Assembly (NCBI GenBank): GCA_964609215.1
Contig: CAZSQZ010000014.1
Span: 23,301-87,300, forward strand
From: JABDKJ01 sp964609215
GTDB lineage: Bacteria; Bacteroidota; Bacteroidia; Flavobacteriales_D; JABDKJ01
Reading direction: 5' to 3'
Length of the DNA stretch: 64,000 bases
Both the position numbers and the translations under genes were made by a program. This document shows, one piece after another, positions 55,293-64,000 of this stretch (position 1 is its first letter; every line of letters begins with the position of its first letter). The notes under the pieces are model-generated. The model worked only from the letters and a program-made list of their open reading frames with translations, made no database searches and was not told where the DNA came from.

Positions 55293-56217
55293 TTTCAATT
55301 GGCTTGGAGCTGTTATAATAGCCTTACTTATTTCTTCATGCGCAGCAAAAAGCTTAAAGGACGAAGTTTCTACTTCCGAATCAATTGAACAAAATAAGGA
55401 ATTCAATTCCTATTGGTATTCAGGAAAAGCTGAGGTAAATGTTTACAATTTGGAGCAGGCTCGTTATGGTGAAATTCATAAGGGAAAAGCAATAAGAATA
55501 TTTGTCACAGAAGATTTCTTAGTTGACAAACAGGTCAAAAAAGAATCAATGACCCAAGAAGAGCATGCTCCCATATTAAAAATGAATTTCATTAAGAAAT
55601 TTCCTACTGGGATATATGATTATTCTATGATGTCATCTGTTTTTACCCCTATCAATATTGCCAGACACAAAAAAACTCTTAAGACAACAATGTCTTCTCA
55701 AGAATGGTGTGGTCATGTTTTTAGTCAATTGAACTTGGAGGGAGATGAATATCAATTCACTGGACATTCATACTTTGAAAGCGAAGGCGAAGAAAACTAT
55801 AAAATGAACTATGCTTTTCTGGAAGATGAAATTTGGAATAGAATTAGACTGAATCCATTGGCTCTTCCTCAAGGAGAAATAAAAATGATTCCATCTAGCA
55901 TGAATGCGAGGTTGAAACATTATTCTTTAAAACCTGAAAATGCAACAACAGGATTAAGTTTAAAGGTTGATGATAATCAGCAAGAATTTTTCGTTTATAC
56001 GGTAAAATATGAATCCGGCAGAGAGCTGACAATTCATGCACATAGTCAATTCCCATATAGAATTACTTACTGGGAAGATTCTTATGTTAGTGGTTTCGGT
56101 TCAAATAAGAAAAGATTGACAACCAAGGCAACTTTAGATCAATCAGTTAAAGAAGCATACTGGGGTCAAAACTCCAATAATTTTGAAGAAAAGAGAAAAA
56201 AATTGGGATTGCAGTAA
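55279..56217 (+). CDS. lipoprotein, unknown function
   Basis: Start at ATG 55279 (MKKNNFNWLG), giving 312 residues with a lipobox (LLISSC near residue 20); the frame is open back to 55147 but that part only shadows the protease gene. The mature protein has 'FNSYWYSGKAEVNVYNLEQARYG' near 45 and 'IFVTEDFLVDKQVK' near 75, and recurs in my memory as a Bacteroidota septum-formation or envelope hypothetical without assigned role. Mostly beta-rich. Last gene of the VWA-AAA-CPBP run. Confidence 0.7.
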   Translation: MKKNNFNWLGAVIIALLISSCAAKSLKDEVSTSESIEQNKEFNSYWYSGKAEVNVYNLEQARYGEIHKGKAIRIFVTEDFLVDKQVKKESMTQEEHAPILKMNFIKKFPTGIYDYSMMSSVFTPINIARHKKTLKTTMSSQEWCGHVFSQLNLEGDEYQFTGHSYFESEGEENYKMNYAFLEDEIWNRIRLNPLALPQGEIKMIPSSMNARLKHYSLKPENATTGLSLKVDDNQQEFFVYTVKYESGRELTIHAHSQFPYRITYWEDSYVSGFGSNKKRLTTKATLDQSVKEAYWGQNSNNFEEKRKKLGLQ

Positions 56218-56328
56218 ACAAAATCGGCAGTTCAATCAGGACTAAGAATGCAATACCAAAACTATAAATGAATAACTTTTTCAGGACGAGACATCCAAGA
56301 ATCCGTAGCACCTTGATTCTTTGAAACC

Positions 56329-56739
56329 CTATGAAAACGGACTTCTATGAACATCACCCATTTCATGTTCTATTTGTTCAACATAGGCAGCCAAAAGATG
56401 TCCTAAATAAATAAATTCTCTATGGCCATGATGCTGCAACCAAAGTTCAGCACTAGAATTCCTTCTGGCTAACTGAGCCAAACGGATAAGAACATCATAT
56501 GAATGTTGAGCAAGCCACTCTCCTGCTTTTTCGTCACCATCCATAAACTGAGTACATGCCAACCAATGAGGATTTTTACTCTTCATTAACCATTTACGTG
56601 CCCCATTATCATTTGCAATAGCATATTTAAAAGCAATGAGTTCTGGAAATCCATTCTCCATTAACCATTTTTCAATTTTTTCATTGCCCTTGATAGCTTC
56701 ACCAAATGCCAATAAAACTTTAGCAGGATACTGAACCAT
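56329..56739 (-). CDS. small helical repeat protein with exact 25-residue period
   Basis: A 136-residue cytoplasmic protein. Trp-Leu pairs fall at 25-26, 50-51, 75-76 and 100-101, exactly 25 residues apart, inside units such as 'KIEKWLMENGFPELIAF' and 'KAGEWLAQHSYDVLIRL'. Each unit seems to make two short helices, so the whole should be a small alpha-solenoid, probably a protein-binding scaffold. I do not recognise the family. It is followed on the same strand (upstream) by rlmH across 62 bases. Confidence 0.7.
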   Translation of the reverse strand: MVQYPAKVLLAFGEAIKGNEKIEKWLMENGFPELIAFKYAIANDNGARKWLMKSKNPHWLACTQFMDGDEKAGEWLAQHSYDVLIRLAQLARRNSSAELWLQHHGHREFIYLGHLLAAYVEQIEHEMGDVHRSPFS

Positions 56740-56801
56740 AACCTAAAATTAATTTAATGTATATATCTAGCAATTATCAATAAGGAACTATTAATTTAAA
56801 A

Positions 56802-57269
56802 TCAATGATGATACTTCTCTCCTTTGATAATAGTCATTGCTCTATAAAATTGTTCCATAGCAATCAAGCGAACCAATTGATGGGAAAATGTTAGCTGTGA
56901 CAGCGCTATTTGGTCAATAGCATTGTCATAAAGTTCCTTTGAAAAACCAAATGCTCCGCCAATTAAAAAGTTCAAACGTTTACCTCCTTTATTAAACTCT
57001 TTTTGTAAAAATTTTGCAAATCCGATAGATGTAAACTCTTTGCCCTTCTCATCAAGTAATATAAAAGGTTCTTTCCCCAATCTTCCTTTAAATATTTCCG
57101 CCTCGGCATTTTTTACATCATCCCAATCAACATTTCCTTTCAATTTAGGGTGCGGTAGGTAAAGAACAGAGAATTTGACATAATGTTTGAGTCTCTTCTG
57201 ATACATTTCCACTCCAAGGTCAACGTGCTTCTCATTTGTTTTTCCCAAACAGATCAATCTCAATTCCAT
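56802..57269 (-). CDS. rlmH: 23S rRNA (pseudouridine-1915-N3)-methyltransferase
   Basis: A 155-residue SPOUT methyltransferase of normal RlmH size. 'FILLDEKGKEFTSIGFA', 'LNFLIGGAFGFSKELY' (the AdoMet-binding knot) and the C-terminal 'SHQLVRLIAMEQFYRAM' with terminal HH are typical. It methylates pseudouridine 1915 in helix 69 of 23S rRNA. Single gene, divergent from nadC. Confidence 0.96.
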   Translation of the reverse strand: MELRLICLGKTNEKHVDLGVEMYQKRLKHYVKFSVLYLPHPKLKGNVDWDDVKNAEAEIFKGRLGKEPFILLDEKGKEFTSIGFAKFLQKEFNKGGKRLNFLIGGAFGFSKELYDNAIDQIALSQLTFSHQLVRLIAMEQFYRAMTIIKGEKYHH

Positions 57270-57355
57270 TAATCAAATTTAAGAAAGAGAAAATACTTAA
57301 CTCAAGTTCTTGATTTTGTTTGAAATGATTGCATCAATTTTCATATTATTGAAGA

Positions 57356-58192
57356 ATGACAGTTGATGATTTTATAAAAGCTGCTTTACAAGAAGATTTA
57401 GGTGATGGAGATCACACTTCCTTGTCTACAATCCCAAAAGAAGCAGTTGGAAAAGCAAGATTATTAGTTAAACAAGACGGTGTTCTTGCTGGCGTAGAAA
57501 TAGCTAAAAAAGTATTTTCTCATGTAGATGAAAACTTAGAAATTGATATTAGAATAAATGATGGAGCTCGGATAAAATATGGAGACGAAGCATTTTACGT
57601 ATCTGGTTCATCTCAATCAATTGTAATCGCAGAACGCCTTGTACTTAATATAATGCAAAGAATGAGCGGGATTGCGACCCATGCACGAGAACTCGTTAAT
57701 TTAGTCAAAGGAACCAATGCAAAAATTCTGGATACACGAAAAACTACTCCTAATTTCAGATACTTCGAGAAATTGGCAGTTAAAATAGGTGGTGGCCATA
57801 ACCATAGAATGGGGCTTTATGATCGAGTAATGATAAAAGATAATCATATCGATTTTGCTGGGAGTATAGAAGCCGCTATTAGAAAAGTGATAGCTTATTT
57901 AAATAAAAAAAATAAGGATATTCCAATAGAAGTAGAAGCAAGAGATATGGAGGAAATTGCGGAAATAATAAGAATTGGAGGAATACATAGGATTCTTATT
58001 GACAACTTTACACCCGAAGAAACAAAAAAAGCAGTTGCTCTAATAAACGGTAAGTTTGAAACTGAATCAAGTGGTGGAATAACAAAAGATAATATCCGCA
58101 GTTATGCAGAAGCCGGAGTAGATTTCATTTCTATAGGAGCCTTAACGCATCAAATCAAGAGTCTTGATCTTAGCCTCAAAGCAATGAAATGA
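57356..58192 (+). CDS. nadC: nicotinate-nucleotide diphosphorylase (carboxylating)
   Basis: A 278-residue quinolinate phosphoribosyltransferase, making nicotinate mononucleotide for NAD. Features: 'LQEDLGDGDHTSL', 'LNIMQRMSGIATHAREL', 'LDTRKTTPNFRYFEK', 'GGGHNHRMGLYDRVMIKDNH' and 'ESSGGITKDNI'. Its stop overlaps the start of the BrkB-like gene (ATGA). Confidence 0.97.
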   Translation: MTVDDFIKAALQEDLGDGDHTSLSTIPKEAVGKARLLVKQDGVLAGVEIAKKVFSHVDENLEIDIRINDGARIKYGDEAFYVSGSSQSIVIAERLVLNIMQRMSGIATHARELVNLVKGTNAKILDTRKTTPNFRYFEKLAVKIGGGHNHRMGLYDRVMIKDNHIDFAGSIEAAIRKVIAYLNKKNKDIPIEVEARDMEEIAEIIRIGGIHRILIDNFTPEETKKAVALINGKFETESSGGITKDNIRSYAEAGVDFISIGALTHQIKSLDLSLKAMK

Positions 58193-59118
58193 TCCAAAAA
58201 TTACTAAATAAGGTATTGCATTGGGGACCATTTTTGGCATTCATTAAGCTAACCAAAAGAATAAAACCACCTGGCTTTGAAGGAATGAGTATTCATTATG
58301 TCGCAAAGTTTTTTTGGGACTCAATAGCAAAAGGTGGTCTCGTCACCAGAGCATCAGCAATTTCATTTAAGCTAATTATGGCATCTATTCCAGGCATGAT
58401 TGTTCTAATAAGCGCAATTCCCTTATTGTTTCCAGATTTTATAGATCAAATTCACCAAGCCATGTCTGCTTTCTTACCAACCGAAACTATGGAGATACTA
58501 AGCCCCTACTTAGATCAACTATTCGATAAAGGAGGAGCTATAATTTCTGTAGGTTTTCTATTAGCAATTTATTATGCAAGCAGCGCTTTTCAGTCTATAC
58601 TTGGAGCTTTTTCTAGGTCGGTTCATATTCAGGAAAGAAGAAATATTTTCAGACAAAGGCTAGTTTCTTTAGCCGTTTTAGGAATAATTGCCTTGTTTAT
58701 AATTAGTGCTTTGGCCTCTATCACAGGAATGCAATGGCTAGTAAAGTTTTTAAAAGAAAAGGAAATTCTAAGCTCCGAAACATGGACATTTATAATATAT
58801 GTGATTAATTATCTGTTAATCTTTTTCCTATTTATGTTTGTCATATCCACGCTTTACAATATTGGAAATCCTGAGCGAAAATATTGGCAATTCACTTCTA
58901 TTGGCTCAACAGTAAGTAGCATTTTAATGATACTTGTTAGTGTAGGTTTCGCATATTACGTAAACAACTTCGGGAATTACAATAAACTCTATGGAAGTAT
59001 TGGAGCCATTCTGGTCTTCTTCTTTTGGATATACTATAACTCACTGATACTCCTAATAGGTTTTGAACTTAACCTAAGCATAGAAACAGCTAAAGAAAAA
59101 ATTGGCTTAAAATCTTAA
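58189..59118 (+). CDS. YihY/BrkB-family membrane protein
   Basis: A 309-residue inner-membrane protein with about six helices. It has the family's features: 'RASAISFKLIMASIPGMIVL', 'IYYASSAFQSILGAFSRSVHI', 'LYNIGNPERKYW' and the C-terminal 'ILVFFFWIYYNSLILLIGFELN'. The former name ribonuclease BN was an error; function remains unclear, possibly transport or envelope integrity. Co-transcribed with nadC (4-base overlap). Confidence 0.92.
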   Translation: MIQKLLNKVLHWGPFLAFIKLTKRIKPPGFEGMSIHYVAKFFWDSIAKGGLVTRASAISFKLIMASIPGMIVLISAIPLLFPDFIDQIHQAMSAFLPTETMEILSPYLDQLFDKGGAIISVGFLLAIYYASSAFQSILGAFSRSVHIQERRNIFRQRLVSLAVLGIIALFIISALASITGMQWLVKFLKEKEILSSETWTFIIYVINYLLIFFLFMFVISTLYNIGNPERKYWQFTSIGSTVSSILMILVSVGFAYYVNNFGNYNKLYGSIGAILVFFFWIYYNSLILLIGFELNLSIETAKEKIGLKS

Positions 59119-60414
59119 TTACTTATTGTAGACAATGTTCAAATCAACTGCTCCTTGGTCCAAGTAAATTGAATTTACCACGGAATTTGATTGTAAGCTA
59201 TAATATACCAATTGACCTCCTGATAAAAGAATTAATATATCATTAACCTCATCATACTCAATTGCCGAAACTTCAGGATAAGAACTAACTAAATAAATCG
59301 AATTAGCATCTTCATTATAAATATATACCCCCGTTGAATGAGCGACAGCAACATTACCGTTATCTGTTATTTCAATATCGAAAATTTGTCCAACATCAAA
59401 TGATTCCGGGCTAAAAAAAGCATTGCTTTCCGAATAATAGATTTGCATTTGAAATTCTGAACCACCAATAGCTTCTCCGGCAATTAAATACTGCCCCTCT
59501 TCTATTTTAACAATATTATTAACTCCCATCAAAATTGGAGTCTGATGCAATATCTCCCCAGTTGAGACAGCATACACCTTAAGTTTACTCTCAATCTCGG
59601 AAACTCCAACTTCGCAAATCAATTTATTATTATCAATAACAAACTGTCCCACCCCTAAACCGGAATTATCAACCTCAATTAAATTAATTACATCTCCAAA
59701 TTCGTTAAATCCTAATATTTGACCTTTATTATTTGAGAAATAAACTGTTCGATCATCTTCATAAACCTGTGCATCATTGTAAAAAGTAAGATTAACAGGG
59801 TCACTGTCATTGTACTCCCATAACAACTCATTGGTAATTTTGTCATAGGCAAAAATATCTCCACTACTTTTAGCAATAATATTTTGACCAAAGAAATTAT
59901 TTACAATAGCCAAATCCGTTTCCTGAGAACCAAATGAACCACTATGCAATTCAATCTCAAGTGAATCCAATGTTCCTTGGATAATAGTAACATCTCCACT
60001 CGAATGAGGAATGAAAAGCCCTTCATACTCCCTTGGAAATTCATTTATGTTAATTGACCTATATTTTCTTTTAGTTTCTCCCTGGGAAGTAGCAACAACC
60101 TCTATGAAATAAGAACCACTTTCTAAATAGATATCCTCAACTGAAATAAACTCATTCAATTCGAAAACGCTTGAATTGGGATTCAAAGTTGATTGAGCAG
60201 TCTGAGGAACAAAATTTGCATCTACTATTCTAACCGATACAGTCTCAATAATACTTTCCGCGCTAATGTCTGCCATTACATGAATTGAGCTAGGCACGTT
60301 GAAAAATGCATTTTCCAGAGGAGAAGTATAATTTACACTTGGCGGTAAAACATCCTCCTGCTTCGCGCAACCGGCAAAAACAACTATAAACACTATATAT
60401 ATTAGCCTGTTCAA
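59119..60414 (-). CDS. lipoprotein with beta-propeller
   Basis: A 431-residue lipoprotein (lipobox VVFAGC near residue 16). Residues about 25-125 look like an Ig-like domain ('VNYTSPLENAFFNVPSSIHV'); the rest shows PQQ/WD-like blades (IIAKSSGDIFAYDKITNELL, VYFSNNKGQILGFNEF, VAVAHSTGVYIYNEDA, ILILLSGGQLVYYSL). It is probably an outer-membrane-anchored binding protein. It converges with the BrkB-like gene with no gap. Confidence 0.7.
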   Translation of the reverse strand: MNRLIYIVFIVVFAGCAKQEDVLPPSVNYTSPLENAFFNVPSSIHVMADISAESIIETVSVRIVDANFVPQTAQSTLNPNSSVFELNEFISVEDIYLESGSYFIEVVATSQGETKRKYRSININEFPREYEGLFIPHSSGDVTIIQGTLDSLEIELHSGSFGSQETDLAIVNNFFGQNIIAKSSGDIFAYDKITNELLWEYNDSDPVNLTFYNDAQVYEDDRTVYFSNNKGQILGFNEFGDVINLIEVDNSGLGVGQFVIDNNKLICEVGVSEIESKLKVYAVSTGEILHQTPILMGVNNIVKIEEGQYLIAGEAIGGSEFQMQIYYSESNAFFSPESFDVGQIFDIEITDNGNVAVAHSTGVYIYNEDANSIYLVSSYPEVSAIEYDEVNDILILLSGGQLVYYSLQSNSVVNSIYLDQGAVDLNIVYNK

Positions 60415-60559
60415 ACTCTAGTGATACTACAATTTAACTCAAAAATACACTAAAAGTTATAGCTCTTTTAACAAATGTTGAAAATTGAATGGTATAAAAT
60501 GTGAATCATTATTGTATCACAAAAGCACAGACAAACTGCATTAAGAATATATTTGAACA

Positions 60560-62077
60560 ATGGATTCAATTGCAAGTTTCAATCAAAATACAAATAATTC
60601 AAATTTAAAAGCTCTGAAAAACGACCTTCAGCAAAACATTACTCCTCAGGCAATTCCTGTGGAAAAAGCGGTTTTAGGAGCTCTCTTAACTGATAGTCGT
60701 TCTTTGAATGATTGCATTGATATTCTGCACCCAAAAGTATTTTATCATCCTAAACATCAATTGATTTTTAAAGCAGTCACTCAACTTTTTGACAATTCTA
60801 AACCAATTGATTTAATAACGGTTGCAGAAAGGTTGAGATCAAATGGAGAACTAGAATTAGCTGGCGGCCCCATCTATTTGACCGAAATAACCAATAACAT
60901 TGGCTCTACCGCAAATATTGAAACGCACGCAAGGTTTATTCTTGAAAAGTACATTTTACGGGAATTAATTCGAATCTCAAACGAGACTATGTCCACAGCT
61001 TTCGATGAAACAACAGACGTATTTGAATTACTTGATGCAACTGAGAAATCTCTTTATGAAGTAACCGAAGGAAATATAAAAAAGAACTTCGAAGAGATGC
61101 ATATTTTAATGGGGCAGGCTATTAAAGAAATTGAAGAATTAAAAGCCAGAGATACTGGCTTGAGTGGAGTTCCTACAGGATTTACAGCTTTAGACAGAAT
61201 GACATCAGGTTGGCAAAAGTCGGACATGATAATTGTTGCTGCTCGTCCAGGAATGGGGAAAACCTCCTTCGTACTTTCTATGGCCCGAAATACAGCAGTA
61301 AAATTCAATAGACCAGTAGGAATATTTTCTCTAGAAATGTCAAATATTCAATTGGTAAATAGATTAATTTCAGCTGAATGTGAAATACCAGGAGATGTTC
61401 TCAGAAAAGGAGAATTAAAAGAACATGAGTTCGTAATGATGAACACAAAAATCAAAGAACTCTCTCAAGCTCCTATTTTTATTGATGACACACCAGCGAT
61501 TTCTATCTTCGAATTAAGAGCAAAATGCAGAAGGCTTAAGCAAAAACATAATGTCGAACTCATTATCATTGACTACTTACAATTAATGACCGGTGGTAGT
61601 GATAAAAAAGGAAATAGAGAACAGGAAATTAGTACAATTTCAAGATCAATTAAGAGTATTGCAAAGGAATTAGAAGTTCCGATTATAGCATTGTCTCAAT
61701 TGAGTAGAGCTGTAGAACAGAGAGGTGGAGATAAAAAACCACAACTTTCTGACTTAAGGGATTCAGGTGCTATTGAACAAGATGCTGATATTGTGACCTT
61801 TATTTACAGACCTGATTATTACGGTCTAACAGGAGCAGAAGGAGAAGAATTCCTAGATCCAGATTTAGCGCAAATAATTTTAGCAAAACACAGAAACGGA
61901 TCTACTGGTCATGTTAACTTAAAATTTATTGGTAAATACGCGAAATTTGACAATCTAGAAGAAAGTAGCTTTTCCGACTTTAGTCCAAATGAAGATTTCG
62001 ATTCTTCTCCCTCAACAATGACGGTATCTTCAAGTATGAATGATGACTTTATTGGAGATGAACAATTCCTTGAGTAA
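60560..62077 (+). CDS. dnaB: replicative DNA helicase
   Basis: A 505-residue hexameric helicase that unwinds DNA at the fork. The N-terminal domain ('VPVEKAVLGALLTD' type sequence, here IPVEKAVLGALLTD near 32) is followed by a linker and a RecA-like domain with Walker A ARPGMGKTS (228-236), 'LIIIDYLQLMTGG' (Walker B), 'EISTISRSIKSIAKEL', 'IALSQLSRAVEQRG' and 'LSDLRDSGAIEQDAD'. It has no intein. Single gene. Confidence 0.98.
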   Translation: MDSIASFNQNTNNSNLKALKNDLQQNITPQAIPVEKAVLGALLTDSRSLNDCIDILHPKVFYHPKHQLIFKAVTQLFDNSKPIDLITVAERLRSNGELELAGGPIYLTEITNNIGSTANIETHARFILEKYILRELIRISNETMSTAFDETTDVFELLDATEKSLYEVTEGNIKKNFEEMHILMGQAIKEIEELKARDTGLSGVPTGFTALDRMTSGWQKSDMIIVAARPGMGKTSFVLSMARNTAVKFNRPVGIFSLEMSNIQLVNRLISAECEIPGDVLRKGELKEHEFVMMNTKIKELSQAPIFIDDTPAISIFELRAKCRRLKQKHNVELIIIDYLQLMTGGSDKKGNREQEISTISRSIKSIAKELEVPIIALSQLSRAVEQRGGDKKPQLSDLRDSGAIEQDADIVTFIYRPDYYGLTGAEGEEFLDPDLAQIILAKHRNGSTGHVNLKFIGKYAKFDNLEESSFSDFSPNEDFDSSPSTMTVSSSMNDDFIGDEQFLE

Positions 62078-62154
62078 TTTGGAATTATTTTTGATGTAAA
62101 GTATACCAATACGTCCTTACTTTCGTAATACATAAGGACTTTCAACGTAATTAA

Positions 62155-63411
62155 ATGAAAAATATCATTCTAACTCTTCTTTTGCTATGTAGTTTAAATG
62201 CATTTGCATCTAAAATTTTAATCCAAATGGATGAATCTCAGAAAAACCATTTAAAAGCATACGGTGTTTCTTTTTGGGTTCTACAGAATGAAATTGAGGT
62301 AGAATGGCTTTTGAATTATAAAGGAGGAAGTTTCGTTATGGATTTTTATGAAGATATTGAAAAAGAATGCATAGTAAGGAATGTTTCATATAATGTAATT
62401 GCCAATGCTCAATATGAAAACATCATAAGGGAAATTGCAGATCCTGAGGTTAATATGGAATTGGTTAAGCTAGAAAAAGCGCCTAAAATTGCGGTATACT
62501 CTCCAAAATCCAAACTCCCATGGGATGATGCCGTTACCTTGGTAATGACTTATGCAGAAATTCCGTATGAAATAATCTACGATGAAGAAATCGTAAATGG
62601 AAAACTTACCACATACGACTGGCTTCATTTGCATCACGAAGACTTTACAGGACAATACGGTAAATTTTATGCCAGCTATAAAAATGCCAAATGGTATCAA
62701 GATCAAGTAAAAGATATGGAGTCTCTTGCCTCAAGTTTAGGTTTTGAAAAAGTCTCAGATCTGAAACGAGCGGTTTCAACAACTATAAGAGAGTATGTAG
62801 CTGGAGGAGGGTACCTATTTACTATGTGCTCAGGAACAGATTCTTTCGATATATCTTTGGCCGCTGAACACACAGACATATGCGAATCAATGTATGATGG
62901 TGATCCTGCAGATCCCGCTGCTCAATCAAAATTAAATTTTGAAGGCACTTTTGCTTTTGATAATTTTCTTCTGGAAAAAAACCCTTTGAAGTATGAGTTT
63001 TCTACAATAGACGCGACAGATATTCATAGTAAAATTGGACAAATGAAGGACTTTTTTACCCTGTTCGAATTCTCGGCAAAATGGGATGTTATTCCCACTA
63101 TGCTCACCCAAAATCATGAACAGGTTATTAAAGGCTTCATGGGGCAAACAACATCCTTCAAAAATCAATACCTTAAATCTGATATTATTGTAATGGGAGA
63201 ATCAGCAGCTCATAACACTGCTAAATATATTCATGGAGAATATGGTATAGGGCAATGGACATTCTATGGCGGTCATGATCCTGAAGACTATCGACATTTA
63301 GTTTCTGACCCTCCAACTGACCTAAATTTATTTCCTAATTCGCCAGGTTATAGATTAATTTTAAATAATATTCTATTTCCTGCAGCCAAGAAAAAGAAAC
63401 AAAAAACTTAA
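62155..63411 (+). CDS. secreted GATase1-like protein (family often labelled asparagine synthetase B)
   Basis: A 418-residue protein with a signal peptide (cut after NAFA). The central part has 'KIAVYSPKSKLPWDDAVTLVM', 'YDWLHLHHEDFTGQYGKF' and 'REYVAGGGYLFTMCSGTDS', a pattern like the class I glutamine amidotransferase/ThuA fold with a nucleophile-elbow-like Cys (MCSG). Close relatives in Bacteroidota carry the name asparagine synthetase B, which its sequence does not support: there is no N-terminal nucleophile Cys and no synthetase domain. Periplasmic, function unknown. Confidence 0.65.
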   Translation: MKNIILTLLLLCSLNAFASKILIQMDESQKNHLKAYGVSFWVLQNEIEVEWLLNYKGGSFVMDFYEDIEKECIVRNVSYNVIANAQYENIIREIADPEVNMELVKLEKAPKIAVYSPKSKLPWDDAVTLVMTYAEIPYEIIYDEEIVNGKLTTYDWLHLHHEDFTGQYGKFYASYKNAKWYQDQVKDMESLASSLGFEKVSDLKRAVSTTIREYVAGGGYLFTMCSGTDSFDISLAAEHTDICESMYDGDPADPAAQSKLNFEGTFAFDNFLLEKNPLKYEFSTIDATDIHSKIGQMKDFFTLFEFSAKWDVIPTMLTQNHEQVIKGFMGQTTSFKNQYLKSDIIVMGESAAHNTAKYIHGEYGIGQWTFYGGHDPEDYRHLVSDPPTDLNLFPNSPGYRLILNNILFPAAKKKKQKT

Positions 63412-63490
63412 CCTTAAATCTCTTCCTTAACTCTTAGTGGAAAAGTAAAAAACCATTCTCTAACAAATCCAATCCCAAAAGAACGGATAC

Positions 63491-63523
63491 AAAAAAAACC
63501 CTGCTCAACAAAGAACAGGGTTT
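63491..63523 (-). terminator. terminator of the rRNA operon
   Basis: On the minus strand AAACCCTGTTC, a short loop and GAGCAGGGTTT form a strong stem followed by eight T, just after the 5S gene. Confidence 0.92.
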
Positions 63524-63532
63524 AAAATAAAA

Positions 63533-63640
63533 TTGGCAACGACTTACTCTCCCAGGGCGAACCCAGTACCATCAGCGCTGTTGGGCTTAACTTCTCTGTT
63601 CGGAATGGTAAGAGGTGAACACCAACGCTATAATCACCAA
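63533..63640 (-). rRNA. rrf: 5S ribosomal RNA
   Basis: On the minus strand the sequence starts near TGGTGATTATAGCG and contains the conserved 'CCGAACAGAGAAGTTAAGCC' loop and a 3' part 'GGGTTCGCCCTGGGAGAGTA', closing with a stem of TGGTGAT with GTCGTTGCCA. About 108 bases; ends are approximate. It lies between 23S and the terminator, as usual. Confidence 0.95.
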
Positions 63641-63689
63641 AAAATTTTCAATATTTTGCATTCTAAAAAACCATTTATAGATAAAACTC

Positions 63690-64000
<311 letters not shown>

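Noticed and set aside
60548..60555. TATATTTG as the dnaB promoter
   Set aside because: It matches TAnnTTTG but lies only four bases before the ATG, so transcription would start inside or after the start codon.
62155..63411. Asparagine synthetase B function
   Set aside because: The name is used for this family, but there is a signal peptide, no N-terminal catalytic Cys and no synthetase domain.
63641..63689. tRNA in the 23S-5S spacer
   Set aside because: The spacer is only about 50 bases and shows no cloverleaf.

Overview
The window is about 64 kb of AT-rich chromosome from a member of the Bacteroidota, probably Flavobacteriales-like. Evidence: six secreted proteins end in a type IX secretion (T9SS type A) sorting domain; several genes have TAnnTTTG-type -7 boxes and weak Shine-Dalgarno sites; atpD-atpC stand apart from the other ATP synthase genes; a PcrB-type prenylglyceryl phosphate synthase and DUF1501/DUF1800 proteins are present. 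The right edge holds the 3' part of an rRNA operon on the minus strand (23S end, 5S, terminator). Genus cannot be told from the sequence.

Layout. 1-4.8 kb: the C-terminal end of a probable UbiA prenyltransferase, then small envelope and housekeeping genes (lipocalin-like, AHSA1/SRPBCC, DUF4442, TRIC channel, DUF1456, TPM lipoprotein). 4.8-11.1 kb: a minus-strand run of three T9SS cargo proteins, the first a 1261-residue metzincin-like protease with a beta-helix. 11.1-11.67 kb: a gene-free stretch with a strong long-range RNA fold resembling 6S RNA, a palindrome and an orphan terminator. 11.67-16.43 kb: an accessory three-gene operon (C5 DNA methyltransferase, a protein with two GHKL ATPase domains around a coiled coil, and a receiver-HEPN fusion). 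I regard this as the most interesting system here, a candidate methylation-linked, phosphorelay-like toxin or defence module. 16.5-21.5 kb: DbpA-like helicase, glycosyltransferase, a decayed reading frame, a lipoprotein and a DUF547/beta-barrel fusion. 21.6-25.8 kb: tandem repeats and a DUF1800-DUF1501-T9SS operon. 25.9-34.4 kb: purT, a T9SS DUF1028 protein, an OmpA-like/TPR lipoprotein, a deoxynucleoside kinase, folK, sppA and ahcY.

34.5-42.6 kb: a plus-strand set of overlapping genes (phosphopantetheinyl transferase, prenylglyceryl phosphate synthase, TenI-like) meets a minus-strand thiamine operon (thiS-thiC-tenI-thiD-thiE-thiG-thiH) led by a clear TPP riboswitch; thiF is not in it. 42.7-47 kb: secreted proteins, an LRR protein and ribF. 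47-49 kb: a 170-bp foldback element, a good promoter, and atpD-atpC. 49-52 kb: a 948-residue S74-type protein with a 17-residue repeat. 52-56.2 kb: VWA and AAA+ partner genes, a CPBP protease and a lipoprotein. 56.3-63.4 kb: a protein with an exact 25-residue repeat, rlmH, nadC, a BrkB-like membrane protein, a propeller lipoprotein, dnaB and a secreted protein of the family often labelled asparagine synthetase B. No CRISPR array, tRNA, insertion sequence or phage gene cluster was seen.
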